NCBI GenBank assembly: GCA_049275655.1 | Contig: JBASUY010000042.1 | Coordinates: 1-64,000 of the forward strand | Direction of reading: 5' to 3' | DNA: 64,000 nt | Source of the DNA: Sherwoodlollariibacterium sp049275655 | GTDB lineage: Bacteria > Omnitrophota > Gorgyraeia > Gygaellales > Profunditerraquicolaceae | In this document: positions 10,096 to 18,908 of the stretch, piece by piece | Layout of the letters: every line of letters begins with the position of its first letter | Position numbering within the stretch: the first letter of the stretch is position 1 | The notes under the pieces: generated by a model | The model's database searches: none | Told to the model about the DNA's origin: nothing | Seen by the model: the letters and a program-made list of their open reading frames with translations, nothing else | Position numbers and translations under genes: made by a program

Positions 10096-10146
10096 TAGGT
10101 TTCGACGTAGTTTGCCTAAAACGCTTGATATTGGTTGTCGGGTTTT

Positions 10147-10264
10147 TTGGAGTGCATATACCGAGGGGGAAACACCCGTTCCCATTTCGAATACGGAAGT
10201 TAAGCCTCTCAGGGCCGATGGTAGTGTATTCGCAAGGATATGTGAGAGTAGGTCAGCACTCCTT
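10147..10264 (+). rRNA. 5S ribosomal RNA
   Basis: Terminal helix GGAGTGC (10149-10155) / GCACTCC (10256-10262). Conserved ACACCCGTTCCCATTTCGAA in loop B/C and CCGATGGTAGTGT in the loop E region are present. About 118 nt, the normal size, 90 nt after 23S. Confidence 0.94.
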
Positions 10265-10270
10265 AATTTT

Positions 10271-10310
10271 ACCCGCTATGCTTTTAATAAGTATAGCGGG
10301 TATTTTTTTG
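10271..10310 (+). terminator. Intrinsic terminator of the rRNA operon
   Basis: Stem ACCCGCTAT (10271-10279) / ATAGCGGGT (10293-10301) followed by seven T (10303-10309). Six bases after the 5S end. Confidence 0.9.
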
Positions 10311-10324
10311 CTTTATAAAACTTC

Positions 10325-10353
10325 TTGCAATTTATCTTAGCTTATGATAATTT
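10325..10353 (+). promoter_or_regulatory. Possible promoter for trxA and following genes
   Basis: TTGCAA (10325-10330), 17 bp, TAATTT (10348-10353), about 50 bp before trxA and downstream of the rRNA terminator. Each box deviates from consensus, so this is tentative. Confidence 0.4.
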
Positions 10354-10402
10354 ATTCTAACCCTCTAAAAATACTAACAATTTTAATTAAAGGAATGAGA
10401 TT

Positions 10403-10723
10403 ATGAGCGTTTATAATTTTACTGAGAGTAATTTTAAGGCAGAGGTATTAGAATCAAAAATTCCGGTATTAGTTGACTTTTGGGCTAATTGGTGCGGCCC
10501 CTGCAGGATGATTGCACCTATAGTTGATGAACTTGCTAAAGAGTATTCCGGGAAAATTAAAATTGGCAAGGTAGATGTGGATGACAACTCCTCAATTGCC
10601 TCTCAATATGGGATTATGTCTATCCCTACTTTAATATTCTTTAAAGACGGCAAGGTTATGGCACAGCTTACTGGAGTCCAAAGCAAAGATTCATTAAAAC
10701 AGAAGATAGAAGAGAATCTTTAA
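10403..10723 (+). CDS. trxA: Thioredoxin
   Basis: Cytosolic dithiol oxidoreductase that reduces protein disulfides and is itself reduced by thioredoxin reductase. 106 aa, normal length. The canonical active site WCGPC is near residues 30-34 (DFWANWCGPCRMIAP), and the cis-proline loop MSIPT is near residue 75. The ATG follows AAAGGAATGAG, an acceptable ribosome-binding site. trxB lies 4.5 kb downstream on the same strand (15217), giving a plausible redox pair. First gene after the rRNA terminator. Confidence 0.96.
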   Translation: MSVYNFTESNFKAEVLESKIPVLVDFWANWCGPCRMIAPIVDELAKEYSGKIKIGKVDVDDNSSIASQYGIMSIPTLIFFKDGKVMAQLTGVQSKDSLKQKIEENL

Positions 10724-10735
10724 AATACCCAGATA

Positions 10736-11824
10736 ATGAAGAAGGTCTTTATCGCCGCTACAAAACAAAATGACGGTAAGACTACTGTATCTTTAGGGTT
10801 AGTCCGTAATTTTCAGGATATCTTTAAGAAGGTTGGTTTTATAAAACCCATAGGCCAGCGTTACCTTGAGGAAGAAGGCTTAAGGATCGACGAGGATTCT
10901 ATCCTTATTGAAAAGGTTTGCGGGATAAAATGCGGGCTTAAGGATATGAGCCCGATAGCAGTTGAAAAGGGTTTTACGGAAAAATATATTGCCAAGCCCG
11001 ATAAAAGAAGTATCAGTGATAAGATAAGAGATTCTTTTAATAGGGTATCAAAGAGAAAAGAGCTTGTTATTGTAGAAGGCACCGGCCATGCCGGGGTAGG
11101 CTCTGTTTTTGACCACTCTAATGCAACCGTAGCCAGGCTTTTAGGTTGCAAGGTAATACTCATATCTTCGGGTGGTGTAGGCAGGCCAATAGATGAAATT
11201 TGCCTTAATAAAGCTTTATTTGAGAGGGAGGGGGTAAAGCTTTTAGGGGTAATCATTAATAAGGTTCTTCCTTCTAAATTTGAAAAGATAGACCGTTTAG
11301 TTCGCTTGGGGCTTGAGAATAAGGGGATAAAGGTATTAGGGGTTTTGCCTTTTGACCCTGTTTTATCAAGGCCGACCTTTGGGCAGATTATTGAGGAGAC
11401 AGATTTTAAGCTCTTATGCGGTAAAGATTTTCTTGAAAATCCTATATCCAAAGTTATCGTAGGGGCGATGGAGCTTGCCGATACATTGCGCTATATAACC
11501 GAAGGGAGCTTATTGATTGTTCCCGGCGATAGAAGGGATATAATTGCCGCGGCTTTAAACTCTTTTAGCGATGAAGAGAATAATAAGCTAAAAATCTCAG
11601 GCATAATTTTAACCGAAGGAATTAAGCCTGAAGAAGGGCTTATGGCGTTAATGCAAAGGGCTCAAATTCCTGTATTAATAGCTCAGGAAGATACCTATGA
11701 TGTTGCTACATTATTTCATGATTTAATAGTTAAGATAAGGCCTGGGGATAAGGATAAGATAGACAGGGCAGTAAATATGGTCAAGGAGAGTGTAGATTTA
11801 AATAGAATATTGAAAGGCATATAA
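10736..11824 (+). CDS. Phosphotransacetylase N-terminal-like protein: BioD-like P-loop domain plus DRTGG domain
   Basis: 362 aa resembling the N-terminal, non-catalytic half of long E. coli-type phosphotransacetylase (COG0857 type). Residues 1-215 are a BioD/cobyric-acid-synthase-like P-loop fold (FIAATKQNDGKTTVSLGL; a loosened Walker A). Residues 220-330 form a DRTGG-type domain (LLIVPGDRRDIIAAAL). In long Pta this half modulates the catalytic half. Here it is a separate gene whose stop lies 1 bp before the catalytic Pta ATG and in another frame, so the two would be separate subunits. A regulatory role on Pta is inference from context and family architecture. Confidence 0.85.
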   Translation: MKKVFIAATKQNDGKTTVSLGLVRNFQDIFKKVGFIKPIGQRYLEEEGLRIDEDSILIEKVCGIKCGLKDMSPIAVEKGFTEKYIAKPDKRSISDKIRDSFNRVSKRKELVIVEGTGHAGVGSVFDHSNATVARLLGCKVILISSGGVGRPIDEICLNKALFEREGVKLLGVIINKVLPSKFEKIDRLVRLGLENKGIKVLGVLPFDPVLSRPTFGQIIEETDFKLLCGKDFLENPISKVIVGAMELADTLRYITEGSLLIVPGDRRDIIAAALNSFSDEENNKLKISGIILTEGIKPEEGLMALMQRAQIPVLIAQEDTYDVATLFHDLIVKIRPGDKDKIDRAVNMVKESVDLNRILKGI

Positions 11825-11825
11825 A

Positions 11826-12755
11826 ATGGATACCATAACAAAAATTCGCAGTCTAGCAGCAAAAAATATTAAGTCAATTGTCTTACCCGAATACAATGAC
11901 CCGCGTGTAAAAGAAGCCTGCCGTATTATAAATGAGGAGGGTATTGCGCGCGCAACATTATTTACTCCCGAGATGATTGATGATAATCAGAAAGAGCATT
12001 ACGCAAGCCAATTTTATGAAGCCTATAAGGGCAAAGATGTAGATATGGAGGGCGCAAGAAGGCTATTTAGCGATACTTTGTATTATTCTACTATGATGGT
12101 TAAAGAGGGGCAATTTGACGGATTTGTAGCCGGTGCTGTGCATACGTCTTCGGATGTAATCAGGTCGTGCATGCGTTGTATAGGGATAGACGAAAAAGTT
12201 ACTATAATTTCAAGTTGTTTTATTATGGTTGTCCCTGATTGTAATTACGGCGAGAGTGGGACTTTTATCTTTGCGGATTGCGCTGTTATACCTGAGCCTA
12301 ATGCAAGGCAGTTGTCAAGGATAGCATTATCTGTGGCGGAATTAGGCAGAAAGGTATTAAACCTAACTCCGAGAATAGCTTTTTTAAGTTATTCTACAAA
12401 GGGCTCGGCTAAGGCTAGGTCTAAAGATAAGATTAATGAAGCGATAGCAATGCTTAAGGAGCTTTCTCCTGAGATATTAACTGACGGAGAGCTTCAGTTG
12501 GATGCGGCGATTGTCCCGGAGGTAGCGCAGATAAAACATCCGAACGGGCCGTTAGCCGGAAAGGCGAATGTATTGATATTCCCTAACCTTGAGGCGGGGA
12601 ATATCGGTTATAAACTTACTCAGCGCATGTCAAATGCACGGGCATTAGGGCCGCTACTCTTAGGGGTAAATAAACCTGCAAGCGATTTATCGCGAGGATG
12701 TTTAGTTGAAGACGTGGTTGACTGCGCGGCAGTAACAGCGATACGGGCACAATAA
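11826..12755 (+). CDS. pta: Phosphate acetyltransferase, catalytic (PTA/PTB) domain only
   Basis: Converts acetyl-CoA and phosphate to acetyl phosphate and CoA. 309 aa, the size of the stand-alone PTA_PTB domain. Typical features are the opening KSIVLPEYNDPRVKEA, the middle motif RIAFLSYSTKGSAKA and the C-terminal block HPNGPLAGKANVLIFPNLEAGNIGYK-LTQRM. It starts 1 bp after the BioD/DRTGG gene and ends 1 bp before ackA. The three make a compact acetyl-CoA to acetate/ATP module. A phosphobutyryltransferase role is possible but less likely next to ackA. Confidence 0.93.
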   Translation: MDTITKIRSLAAKNIKSIVLPEYNDPRVKEACRIINEEGIARATLFTPEMIDDNQKEHYASQFYEAYKGKDVDMEGARRLFSDTLYYSTMMVKEGQFDGFVAGAVHTSSDVIRSCMRCIGIDEKVTIISSCFIMVVPDCNYGESGTFIFADCAVIPEPNARQLSRIALSVAELGRKVLNLTPRIAFLSYSTKGSAKARSKDKINEAIAMLKELSPEILTDGELQLDAAIVPEVAQIKHPNGPLAGKANVLIFPNLEAGNIGYKLTQRMSNARALGPLLLGVNKPASDLSRGCLVEDVVDCAAVTAIRAQ

Positions 12756-12756
12756 T

Positions 12757-13812
12757 ATGAAAATTTTGGTAATAAATAGCGGGAGCTCTTCTATAAAATA
12801 TAAGTTATTTGATATGCCTAAGAAGGTTATTTTAAGTAAAGGCATAATTGAGCATATTGCAGAAAAAGGCTCTAAGATAAAAAGCCATCAAGACGGGCTT
12901 AAATTGGTTTTAAGTAAGATAAACTCTGTGGATGCTATAGGCCATAGGGTAGTGCATGGAGCGGAATCTTTTACTAAACCGGTTTTGATCAATGATAAGG
13001 TAGTGCATCAGATAAGAAAGAGCTGTTCTATAGCGCCTCTGCACAACCCGGCTAATTTAATCGGCATAGTCGCCTGTAAAAAATTACTCCCTAAAGTAAA
13101 GCAGGTGGCTGTGTTTGATACTGCTTTTCATCAAACCCTGCCTGATTATGCTTTTACCTACGGGCTTCCTTATGAGTTTTATTCTCGGCTAAGAGTGCGT
13201 AAATACGGCTTTCACGGCACTAGCCATGAATACGTAGCCGGCGAAGCGGCAAAAATTTTAGGCAAGCCTCTAAGAAGATTAAAACTTATTACCTGCCATT
13301 TAGGTAATGGTTGTAGTATTACTGCTATAAGGGGGGGTAAGTCTATAGATACGAGCATGGGCTTTACTCCTTTGGAGGGGTTAGTTATGGGGACCCGTTG
13401 CGGGGATATTGACCCTGCGTTAGTTATTTATATAATGCAGAAAAAAAATATCCCGGTTAAAGATGCGGATTATTTATTGAATCACCTAAGCGGGTTAAAG
13501 GGTATATCGGGTTTAAGCAATGATATGCGCACTTTAGAAGAGAAGGCGCGTAAAGGGAATAAGAGGGCTAAGCTTGCGGTAGATGTTTTTATCTATAGGG
13601 TAAGAAAGTATATAGGAGCTTATATAGCCGCGCTCTCAGGGTGCGATGCAGTAGTCTTTACCGCAGGGATAGGAGAAAATCAGAAAAGGATAAGAAATAA
13701 TATACTTAAAGGGCTATTTACCTATTTTAAAAAGAAGCCAAAGGTTTTAGTTATTCCTACGGATGAAGAGCTTATGATAGCAGTTAAGGCGTATAGTATT
13801 ATTAAAGGTTAA
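12757..13812 (+). CDS. ackA: Acetate kinase
   Basis: Transfers phosphate between acetyl phosphate and ADP, making ATP during acetate formation. 351 aa, shorter than the usual 390-400. Family signatures are present: N-terminal VINSGSSSIKYKLFD, GHRVVHG, FDTAFHQTLPDYAFTYGLP, RKYGFHGTSHEYV, and CHLGNGCS followed by DTSMGFTPLEGLVMGTRCGDIDP. The C-terminus keeps the FTAGIGENQ motif, so the missing length comes from short loops, not truncation. Directly downstream of pta (1-bp gap). Confidence 0.95.
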   Translation: MKILVINSGSSSIKYKLFDMPKKVILSKGIIEHIAEKGSKIKSHQDGLKLVLSKINSVDAIGHRVVHGAESFTKPVLINDKVVHQIRKSCSIAPLHNPANLIGIVACKKLLPKVKQVAVFDTAFHQTLPDYAFTYGLPYEFYSRLRVRKYGFHGTSHEYVAGEAAKILGKPLRRLKLITCHLGNGCSITAIRGGKSIDTSMGFTPLEGLVMGTRCGDIDPALVIYIMQKKNIPVKDADYLLNHLSGLKGISGLSNDMRTLEEKARKGNKRAKLAVDVFIYRVRKYIGAYIAALSGCDAVVFTAGIGENQKRIRNNILKGLFTYFKKKPKVLVIPTDEELMIAVKAYSIIKG

Positions 13813-13830
13813 TTTTTTTAAGGAGGCAAA

Positions 13831-14355
13831 ATGAAGAGGGCAGTATTGGTAATACCTCATGAGGACTTCCGCGACGAAGAACTCTTTGAAACTAAGAAGG
13901 CCTTAGAAGAAGCGGGCATAGGGGCTAAGGTAGCCTCAACTGAGTTATCTACGGCAAAAGGAAAATTAGGCGGGGTGGCTGACCCGGATATCTTACTTGC
14001 GGATATAAATATGGATAATTTTGATGCCCTTGTTTTTATAGGAGGCATAGGTTGCTTGGTTTATTGGGATGACCCTTTAGCGCATAAATTGCTGAATGAT
14101 TCTTTTTCTTCAGGCAAGATAACTGCCGGGATATGTAGTAGCGTTGTAACCTTAGCTAGGGCCGGCATATTAAAAGGAAAGCGCGCGACTGTTTATCCGG
14201 GAGATTCAAAAGAGTTAATAGACAGAGGCATAGACTATACCGCTTCTGAAGTTGAGGAAGATGGCAATATTATTACAGCCTCCGGGCCAAAAGCCGCCTA
14301 TGAGTTTGGGAAGAAAATAGCCTGCGCATTAAAAGGAGGAGAGGGTAGATGTTGA
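13831..14355 (+). CDS. DJ-1/PfpI family protein
   Basis: 174 aa class I glutamine-amidotransferase-like fold. The putative nucleophilic cysteine sits in the elbow AGICSSVVTLARAG (around residue 97), and FIGGIGCLVYW forms the preceding strand-loop. Relatives act as proteases, deglycases or chaperones, and the sequence alone does not decide which. A good ribosome-binding site AAGGAGG precedes the ATG. It overlaps panD by 7 bp. Confidence 0.85.
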   Translation: MKRAVLVIPHEDFRDEELFETKKALEEAGIGAKVASTELSTAKGKLGGVADPDILLADINMDNFDALVFIGGIGCLVYWDDPLAHKLLNDSFSSGKITAGICSSVVTLARAGILKGKRATVYPGDSKELIDRGIDYTASEVEEDGNIITASGPKAAYEFGKKIACALKGGEGRC

Positions 14356-14699
14356 GAATAATGTTAAAATCCAAGATTCATCGCGCGACAATAACAGAAG
14401 CTAATATTTATTACGAAGGCAGTATTACCATAGATACTTTACTGATGAAAGAGGCGGATATATTACAGAATGAGAAGGTTGAAGTCCTAAACCTTAATAA
14501 TGGCCAGCGCATAGAGACCTATGCTATAGAGGGTGAGGCAGGAAGTGGGATTATTTGCCTTAATGGCCCTGCTGCGCGCGGGGCATGTATAGGAGATCAA
14601 GTTATTATACTCTCCTATGTTAATATTGATGATGAAGAAGCAAAAAAATTAAAGGCTAAGGTAATCAAGGTAGATGGAAAGAACAGAATTAAAAATTAG
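14349..14699 (+). CDS. panD: Aspartate 1-decarboxylase
   Basis: Makes beta-alanine from L-aspartate for pantothenate and CoA synthesis. 116 aa, usual size. The self-cleavage site Gly-Ser that yields the pyruvoyl cofactor is visible in YYEGSITID at residues 24-25. The substrate-binding NGPAARGA motif is at about residues 73-80. No other pantothenate genes are in the window. It overlaps the preceding DJ-1 gene by 7 bp and the following def gene by 26 bp, so translation is probably coupled. Confidence 0.95.
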   Translation: MLRIMLKSKIHRATITEANIYYEGSITIDTLLMKEADILQNEKVEVLNLNNGQRIETYAIEGEAGSGIICLNGPAARGACIGDQVIILSYVNIDDEEAKKLKAKVIKVDGKNRIKN

Positions 14700-15159
14700 A
14701 GTTTTCCCTGATCCGGTTTTAAGAAAGAGGTCTTCTTTGATAAAAGAAGTTTCTGGCAAGCACCGTGACACTTTAAGCTGGATGGCTCAGCTTATGTACG
14801 AAGGAAACGGCATTGGTTTAGCTGCACCTCAGGCAGGGGTAAATGAGTCTATGCTAGTTATAGATATCGGAAGCGGGCTTTATAAAATAATAAACCCTAG
14901 TATAGTATATTCTTCCGGTAAGCAGGTAAATCAGGAGGGGTGTTTAAGTCTTCCGGGTGTATGTATAAAAGTTAAGCGCGCTAATAAGATTAGGGTTAAA
15001 GCGCTTGATGAATATGGCAAGCCCTTAGATATAGAGGCAGAAGGTTTGCTTGCCTGTGTCTTTCAGCATGAGATGGATCATTTAAAGGGTAAGCTTATAA
15101 TAGACTACGCTTCTTTCCTAGAGAAGGCAAGAATATCTAAGGCCCTAAAAAAAAAATAG
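14674..15159 (+). CDS. def: Peptide deformylase
   Basis: Metalloenzyme that removes the N-formyl group from nascent proteins. 161 aa. All three family motifs are intact: GIGLAAPQ near residue 48, EGCLSLP near residue 90 and QHEMDHL near residue 131. The Cys and two His are metal ligands and the Glu is catalytic. The ATG lies inside the end of panD (26-bp overlap) with GGTAGATGGAAAG around it. A later in-frame start would remove part of the first strand. Confidence 0.96.
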   Translation: MERTELKIRVFPDPVLRKRSSLIKEVSGKHRDTLSWMAQLMYEGNGIGLAAPQAGVNESMLVIDIGSGLYKIINPSIVYSSGKQVNQEGCLSLPGVCIKVKRANKIRVKALDEYGKPLDIEAEGLLACVFQHEMDHLKGKLIIDYASFLEKARISKALKKK

Positions 15160-15216
15160 TAGCAAAACCTGCCCCCTTACTTTATAATATATCAATATTT
15201 TTAAAGGTTATTAAAT

Positions 15217-16128
15217 ATGGATGATGTTATTATTATTGGTTGCGGCCCTGCGGGGTTAACAGCGGCTCTTTACTGCGCAAGGTTTAAGCTTAAGGTAAGA
15301 GTTTTTGAGAAACTCTCTTGCGGAGGGCAAATTCTACTATCCCCTACAATAGAGAACTACCCAGGGTTCCCCGGTGGGATAGCTACTTTTGAATTGATGG
15401 ATAAGTTTCAAAAACAGGTAGAAAACTTAGGGGTAAAAATAGAGAGCGTAGATATAACTGCCCTTCAAGAAGAGGGGGGGTATTTTAAGGTTAGTTCCGG
15501 TAGCGAATCTTTTTTATCTAAAACCGTAATTATATCTACCGGGGCTACCTCTAAGCAATTAGGCGTTCTCGGAGAGGACAAACTTACAGGCAAGGGGGTC
15601 TCTTACTGCGGCACATGCGATGGCCCCTTATTTAAGGATAAAGAGGTTGTAGTAGTAGGCGGAGGGGATAGGGCATTGGAGGATGCTATATTCTTATCAG
15701 AGTATGCTTCTAAGATTGCTCTTATCCATAGGCGTAATGAGTTTCGCGCATCAGGGGTATTGGTAGATAAGGCAAAAAAAATACCAAAGATAAGTTTTGT
15801 TTTAGACTCCGTAGTTGAGGAGATTTGCGGAGAAGAGAGGGTTAAAGAGGTAAGGGTAAAAAATGTCAAGAGTGGATTAACTTCTACCATCGCTTGCCAA
15901 GGAGTTTTTATTTTTGTAGGCATACTCCCGAATACAGGGCTTATAAAAGATATGGTAGATACTAATGAGTTAGGGTTTATACACGTAAAACAAAATATGC
16001 AGACATCAAAGGAGGGGATATTTGCTTGCGGGGACTGCGTAGAAAAAAGCCTTTACCAGGTAATAAATGCCTGCGGTGAGGGAGCTGTTGCAGCAGACTC
16101 TGTGCACAAATATTTATTAAATCAATGA
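15217..16128 (+). CDS. trxB: Thioredoxin reductase (NADPH)
   Basis: FAD flavoprotein that passes electrons from NADPH to thioredoxin. 303 aa. N-terminal FAD-binding motif IIGCGPAGLTAALY (residues 5-18), redox centre CGTC (around 130-133, in SYCGTCDGP), NADPH-binding VVVVGGGDRALEDA (around 144-157), and C-terminal FAD motif IFACGDCVEKSLYQV. The -10-like TATAAT at 15183-15188 may mark a promoter in the 57-bp gap before it. It overlaps pckG by 4 bp. Confidence 0.94.
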   Translation: MDDVIIIGCGPAGLTAALYCARFKLKVRVFEKLSCGGQILLSPTIENYPGFPGGIATFELMDKFQKQVENLGVKIESVDITALQEEGGYFKVSSGSESFLSKTVIISTGATSKQLGVLGEDKLTGKGVSYCGTCDGPLFKDKEVVVVGGGDRALEDAIFLSEYASKIALIHRRNEFRASGVLVDKAKKIPKISFVLDSVVEEICGEERVKEVRVKNVKSGLTSTIACQGVFIFVGILPNTGLIKDMVDTNELGFIHVKQNMQTSKEGIFACGDCVEKSLYQVINACGEGAVAADSVHKYLLNQ

Positions 16129-17909
16129 CAAAATCTTACACGCGTAATAAAAAGCTAAAGGATTGGATAAATAAAATGTCAAGGCTCTGCCAGCCTGATA
16201 ATATTGTTTGGATTAACGGGACAGAGCAACAGAGAAAAGAATTAGAAGAAGAGGCGTTAGCTACAGGGGAGATGGTTAGGCTAGACCAAGAAAAACTTCC
16301 AAATTGCCTATACCATAGGACGGCTGTAGATGATGTAGCACGCACCGAGCATCTTACTTTTATCTGTACTAAGAAAAAAGAGGATGCCGGGCCTACTAAT
16401 AATTGGATGTCTCCTGCCGGTGCATACAAAAAGGCAAGGGCGATATTTAAAGGTTCTATGATTGGTAGGACTATGTATGTAGTCCCTTTTTCTATGGGTC
16501 CGGTTGGTTCTAAGTTTAGTAAGATAGGGGTAGAGTTAACCGATTCTATTTATGTTGTCTTGAATATGTTAATTATGACGCGTGTAGGAGAAGATGTTTT
16601 AAGGTCTTTAGAAGAAAAAGATGAGTTTACAAAGTGCCTTCATTCTAAGGCTAAGCTTGATATAAAAAACAGGCTTATCTTGCATTTCCCCGAAGATAAT
16701 ACTATATGGAGCGTAAACTCAGGTTATGGAGGAAATGTCCTTTTAGGCAAAAAGTGCCTCTCTTTAAGAATAGCAAGTTTTCTTGCGCGGAAAGAGCATT
16801 GGTTTGCAGAGCATATGCTTATTATGGGGATTGAAAAACCTAGCGGAAAGATAGAGTATATTGCCGCTGCTTTTCCTAGTGCTTGTGGAAAGACTAATCT
16901 TGCGATGCTTCTTCCTCCTGAGGGGTTAAGGGTAAAGGGTTATCGTATTTGGACAGTGGGTGATGATATTGCTTGGATGCGCATAGATTCTGACGGAGCG
17001 CTCTGGGCGGTTAATCCTGAATCAGGATTTTTTGGAGTTGCCCCGGGGACTAATGCGAAAACAAACCCTAATATGGTTGAAGCTATTAAAAAGGATACAA
17101 TTTTTACCAACGTTCTTTTAAAAGCTGATAATACTGTTTGGTGGGAAGGATCTGACGGAGAAGTGCCTAAAGAAGGTCTTGATTGGCAGGGGAGATTTTG
17201 GAGGCCGGGGATGAAGGATAAAAATGGCAAGCCAGTCTTAGGCGCGCATCCTAATGCGCGTTTTACCGCTCCAATTAAGAATTCTCCTTCAGCTTCTTTT
17301 AGGCTTGAACAGCACCACGGAGTCCCTATCTCTGCGATTGTCTTTGGAGGAAGAAGGGCTCATTTGGCTCCGCTTGTTTATGAGTCTTTTAATTGGCAAC
17401 ACGGGGTTTTTCTCGGAGCAACTATGGCTTCTGAGCGTACAGCTGCGCAGGTAGGAGAATTAGGAGAAGTAAGGCGCGACCCAATGGCTATGTTGCCTTT
17501 CTGCGGTTATAATATGGCGTATTATTTTAAACATTGGCTGGAGATGGGGAAGCGTATGCTTAAGGCGCCTAAAATATTTCATGTTAATTGGTTTAAGATG
17601 GATAAAAATGGTAAATACCTCTGGCCGGGATATTCAGAGAACTTAAGGGTCCTTGAATGGATACTCAAGCGTTCTAACGATAAGGTAGGAGTAGTTGAAA
17701 CAGAGATAGGTTATATTCCTCATCTTTCAGATATTGATATGACAGGCTTAACCCTAGATAAGGAGATATTAGATAAACTTTTTGATATAGACCTTGTAGG
17801 TTGGCGTCAAGAACTTAAAGGAATCAAAGAGTTCTTTAGCCTCTTTAAGAAAGATTTACCCGAAGAGCTCTGGGAAGAGTATAAAAACTTACAAAAGAGG
17901 ATAAAATAA
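16125..17909 (+). CDS. pckG: Phosphoenolpyruvate carboxykinase (GTP)
   Basis: Interconverts oxaloacetate and phosphoenolpyruvate using GTP/GDP. 594 aa, normal for the GTP-dependent class. The P-loop with the active-site cysteine is seen as FPSACGKTNLAM (near residues 250-261). The PFCGYNMAYYFKHWL block and the mobile-loop region GGRRAHLAPLVYE are also typical. It overlaps trxB by 4 bp, probably one operon. With Pta/AckA nearby it fits fermentative or anaplerotic carbon flow. Confidence 0.96.
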   Translation: MTKSYTRNKKLKDWINKMSRLCQPDNIVWINGTEQQRKELEEEALATGEMVRLDQEKLPNCLYHRTAVDDVARTEHLTFICTKKKEDAGPTNNWMSPAGAYKKARAIFKGSMIGRTMYVVPFSMGPVGSKFSKIGVELTDSIYVVLNMLIMTRVGEDVLRSLEEKDEFTKCLHSKAKLDIKNRLILHFPEDNTIWSVNSGYGGNVLLGKKCLSLRIASFLARKEHWFAEHMLIMGIEKPSGKIEYIAAAFPSACGKTNLAMLLPPEGLRVKGYRIWTVGDDIAWMRIDSDGALWAVNPESGFFGVAPGTNAKTNPNMVEAIKKDTIFTNVLLKADNTVWWEGSDGEVPKEGLDWQGRFWRPGMKDKNGKPVLGAHPNARFTAPIKNSPSASFRLEQHHGVPISAIVFGGRRAHLAPLVYESFNWQHGVFLGATMASERTAAQVGELGEVRRDPMAMLPFCGYNMAYYFKHWLEMGKRMLKAPKIFHVNWFKMDKNGKYLWPGYSENLRVLEWILKRSNDKVGVVETEIGYIPHLSDIDMTGLTLDKEILDKLFDIDLVGWRQELKGIKEFFSLFKKDLPEELWEEYKNLQKRIK

Positions 17910-17910
17910 A

Positions 17911-18804
17911 TTGGCCAGCCAAGTATTAATCTCTACTGATTTTAATGATTTAAAACTTTTTCGCAAAGGAAAAGTAAGGGATGTCTATGATTTAGAGGAT
18001 AAGTTATTAATAGTCTCTACCGACCGTATCTCTTCTTTTGATGTAGTCCTTCCTTGCGGCATACCTAATAAAGGAAAAGTTTTGACTTCTATATCGCAGT
18101 TCTGGTTTGACTTTACCAAAGATATAATCTCCAACCATTTTATTACTGCTGATGTTGAGCAATATCCCGAAGAGCTTAAAAAGTATAGGGAAGTTTTAAC
18201 GGGCCGATCAATGTTGGTAGTTAAGAGTAAGCCCTTGCCTGTTGAGAGTATTGTCCGCGGGTATATCTACGGCTCAGGTTGGAAGGAATATTTATCTAAG
18301 GGTTCTCTTTGTGGGATAAAACTTCCAAAAGGGTTAAAAGAATCAGATAAGCTTCCTGAGGTTATTTTTACTCCTTCTACAAAAGCTGATGCAGGCCATG
18401 ACCAAAATGTTTCTCAAGAGTATATAGAAGGTATTATCGGCAAAGAGATGGTGGATATAATTGCCAAGGCGAGCATTGAGATTTATAAAAAGGCAAGTGA
18501 ATACGCCTTGAAGAAGGGGATAATCATTGCCGATACTAAGTTTGAATTTGGCATTAAGGATGGCAGGATAATACTTATTGATGAGGTTTTAACCCCGGAT
18601 TCTTCGCGCTTCTGGCCCTTAAGTGGGTATTCTCCGGGCAAGCCACAGGCAAGCTTAGATAAGCAATTCGTAAGGGATTACCTTGAGAGCCTAAACTGGG
18701 ATAAATCTCCTCCTGCCCCTCAATTAACCGAAGAGGTAATTACTAAGACCTCAGAGAAGTATATAGAAGTTCATAGGATACTAACAGGAGAGGATTTAAG
18801 TTAG
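17911..18804 (+). CDS. purC: Phosphoribosylaminoimidazole-succinocarboxamide synthase
   Basis: SAICAR synthetase of purine synthesis, which joins CAIR to aspartate with ATP. 297 aa. Characteristic segments are FRKGKVRDVYDLEDKLLIVSTDRISSFD at the N-terminus, VKSKPLPVESIVRGYIYGSGW, FTPSTKADAGHDQNVS, and IIADTKFEFG ... LIDEVLTPDSSRFWP. The start is a TTG one base after the pckG stop. AAGAGG lies about 10 nt upstream, and the protein from TTG covers the full N-terminal domain, so I keep it. No other pur genes are nearby. Confidence 0.95.
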   Translation: MASQVLISTDFNDLKLFRKGKVRDVYDLEDKLLIVSTDRISSFDVVLPCGIPNKGKVLTSISQFWFDFTKDIISNHFITADVEQYPEELKKYREVLTGRSMLVVKSKPLPVESIVRGYIYGSGWKEYLSKGSLCGIKLPKGLKESDKLPEVIFTPSTKADAGHDQNVSQEYIEGIIGKEMVDIIAKASIEIYKKASEYALKKGIIIADTKFEFGIKDGRIILIDEVLTPDSSRFWPLSGYSPGKPQASLDKQFVRDYLESLNWDKSPPAPQLTEEVITKTSEKYIEVHRILTGEDLS

Positions 18805-18857
18805 GCGTAGGCGGTTTTTTTACGTCGGTAGATATTGCTTAAAACCGCAGAGATAGG

Positions 18858-18886
18858 CTTGAGATCCATTTGTTTTTACCGTATTC
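18858..18886 (+). promoter_or_regulatory. Candidate promoter before the YacP-like gene
   Basis: TTGAGA (18858-18863), 17-bp spacer, TATTCT (18881-18886), in the 104-bp gap after purC and about 20 bp upstream of the next start. Confidence 0.5.
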
Positions 18887-18908
18887 TATGAAGTGACGGG
18901 GCTTCATT

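Noticed and set aside
10112..10340. Frames over the 5S rRNA
   Set aside because: Explained by 5S rRNA and its terminator.
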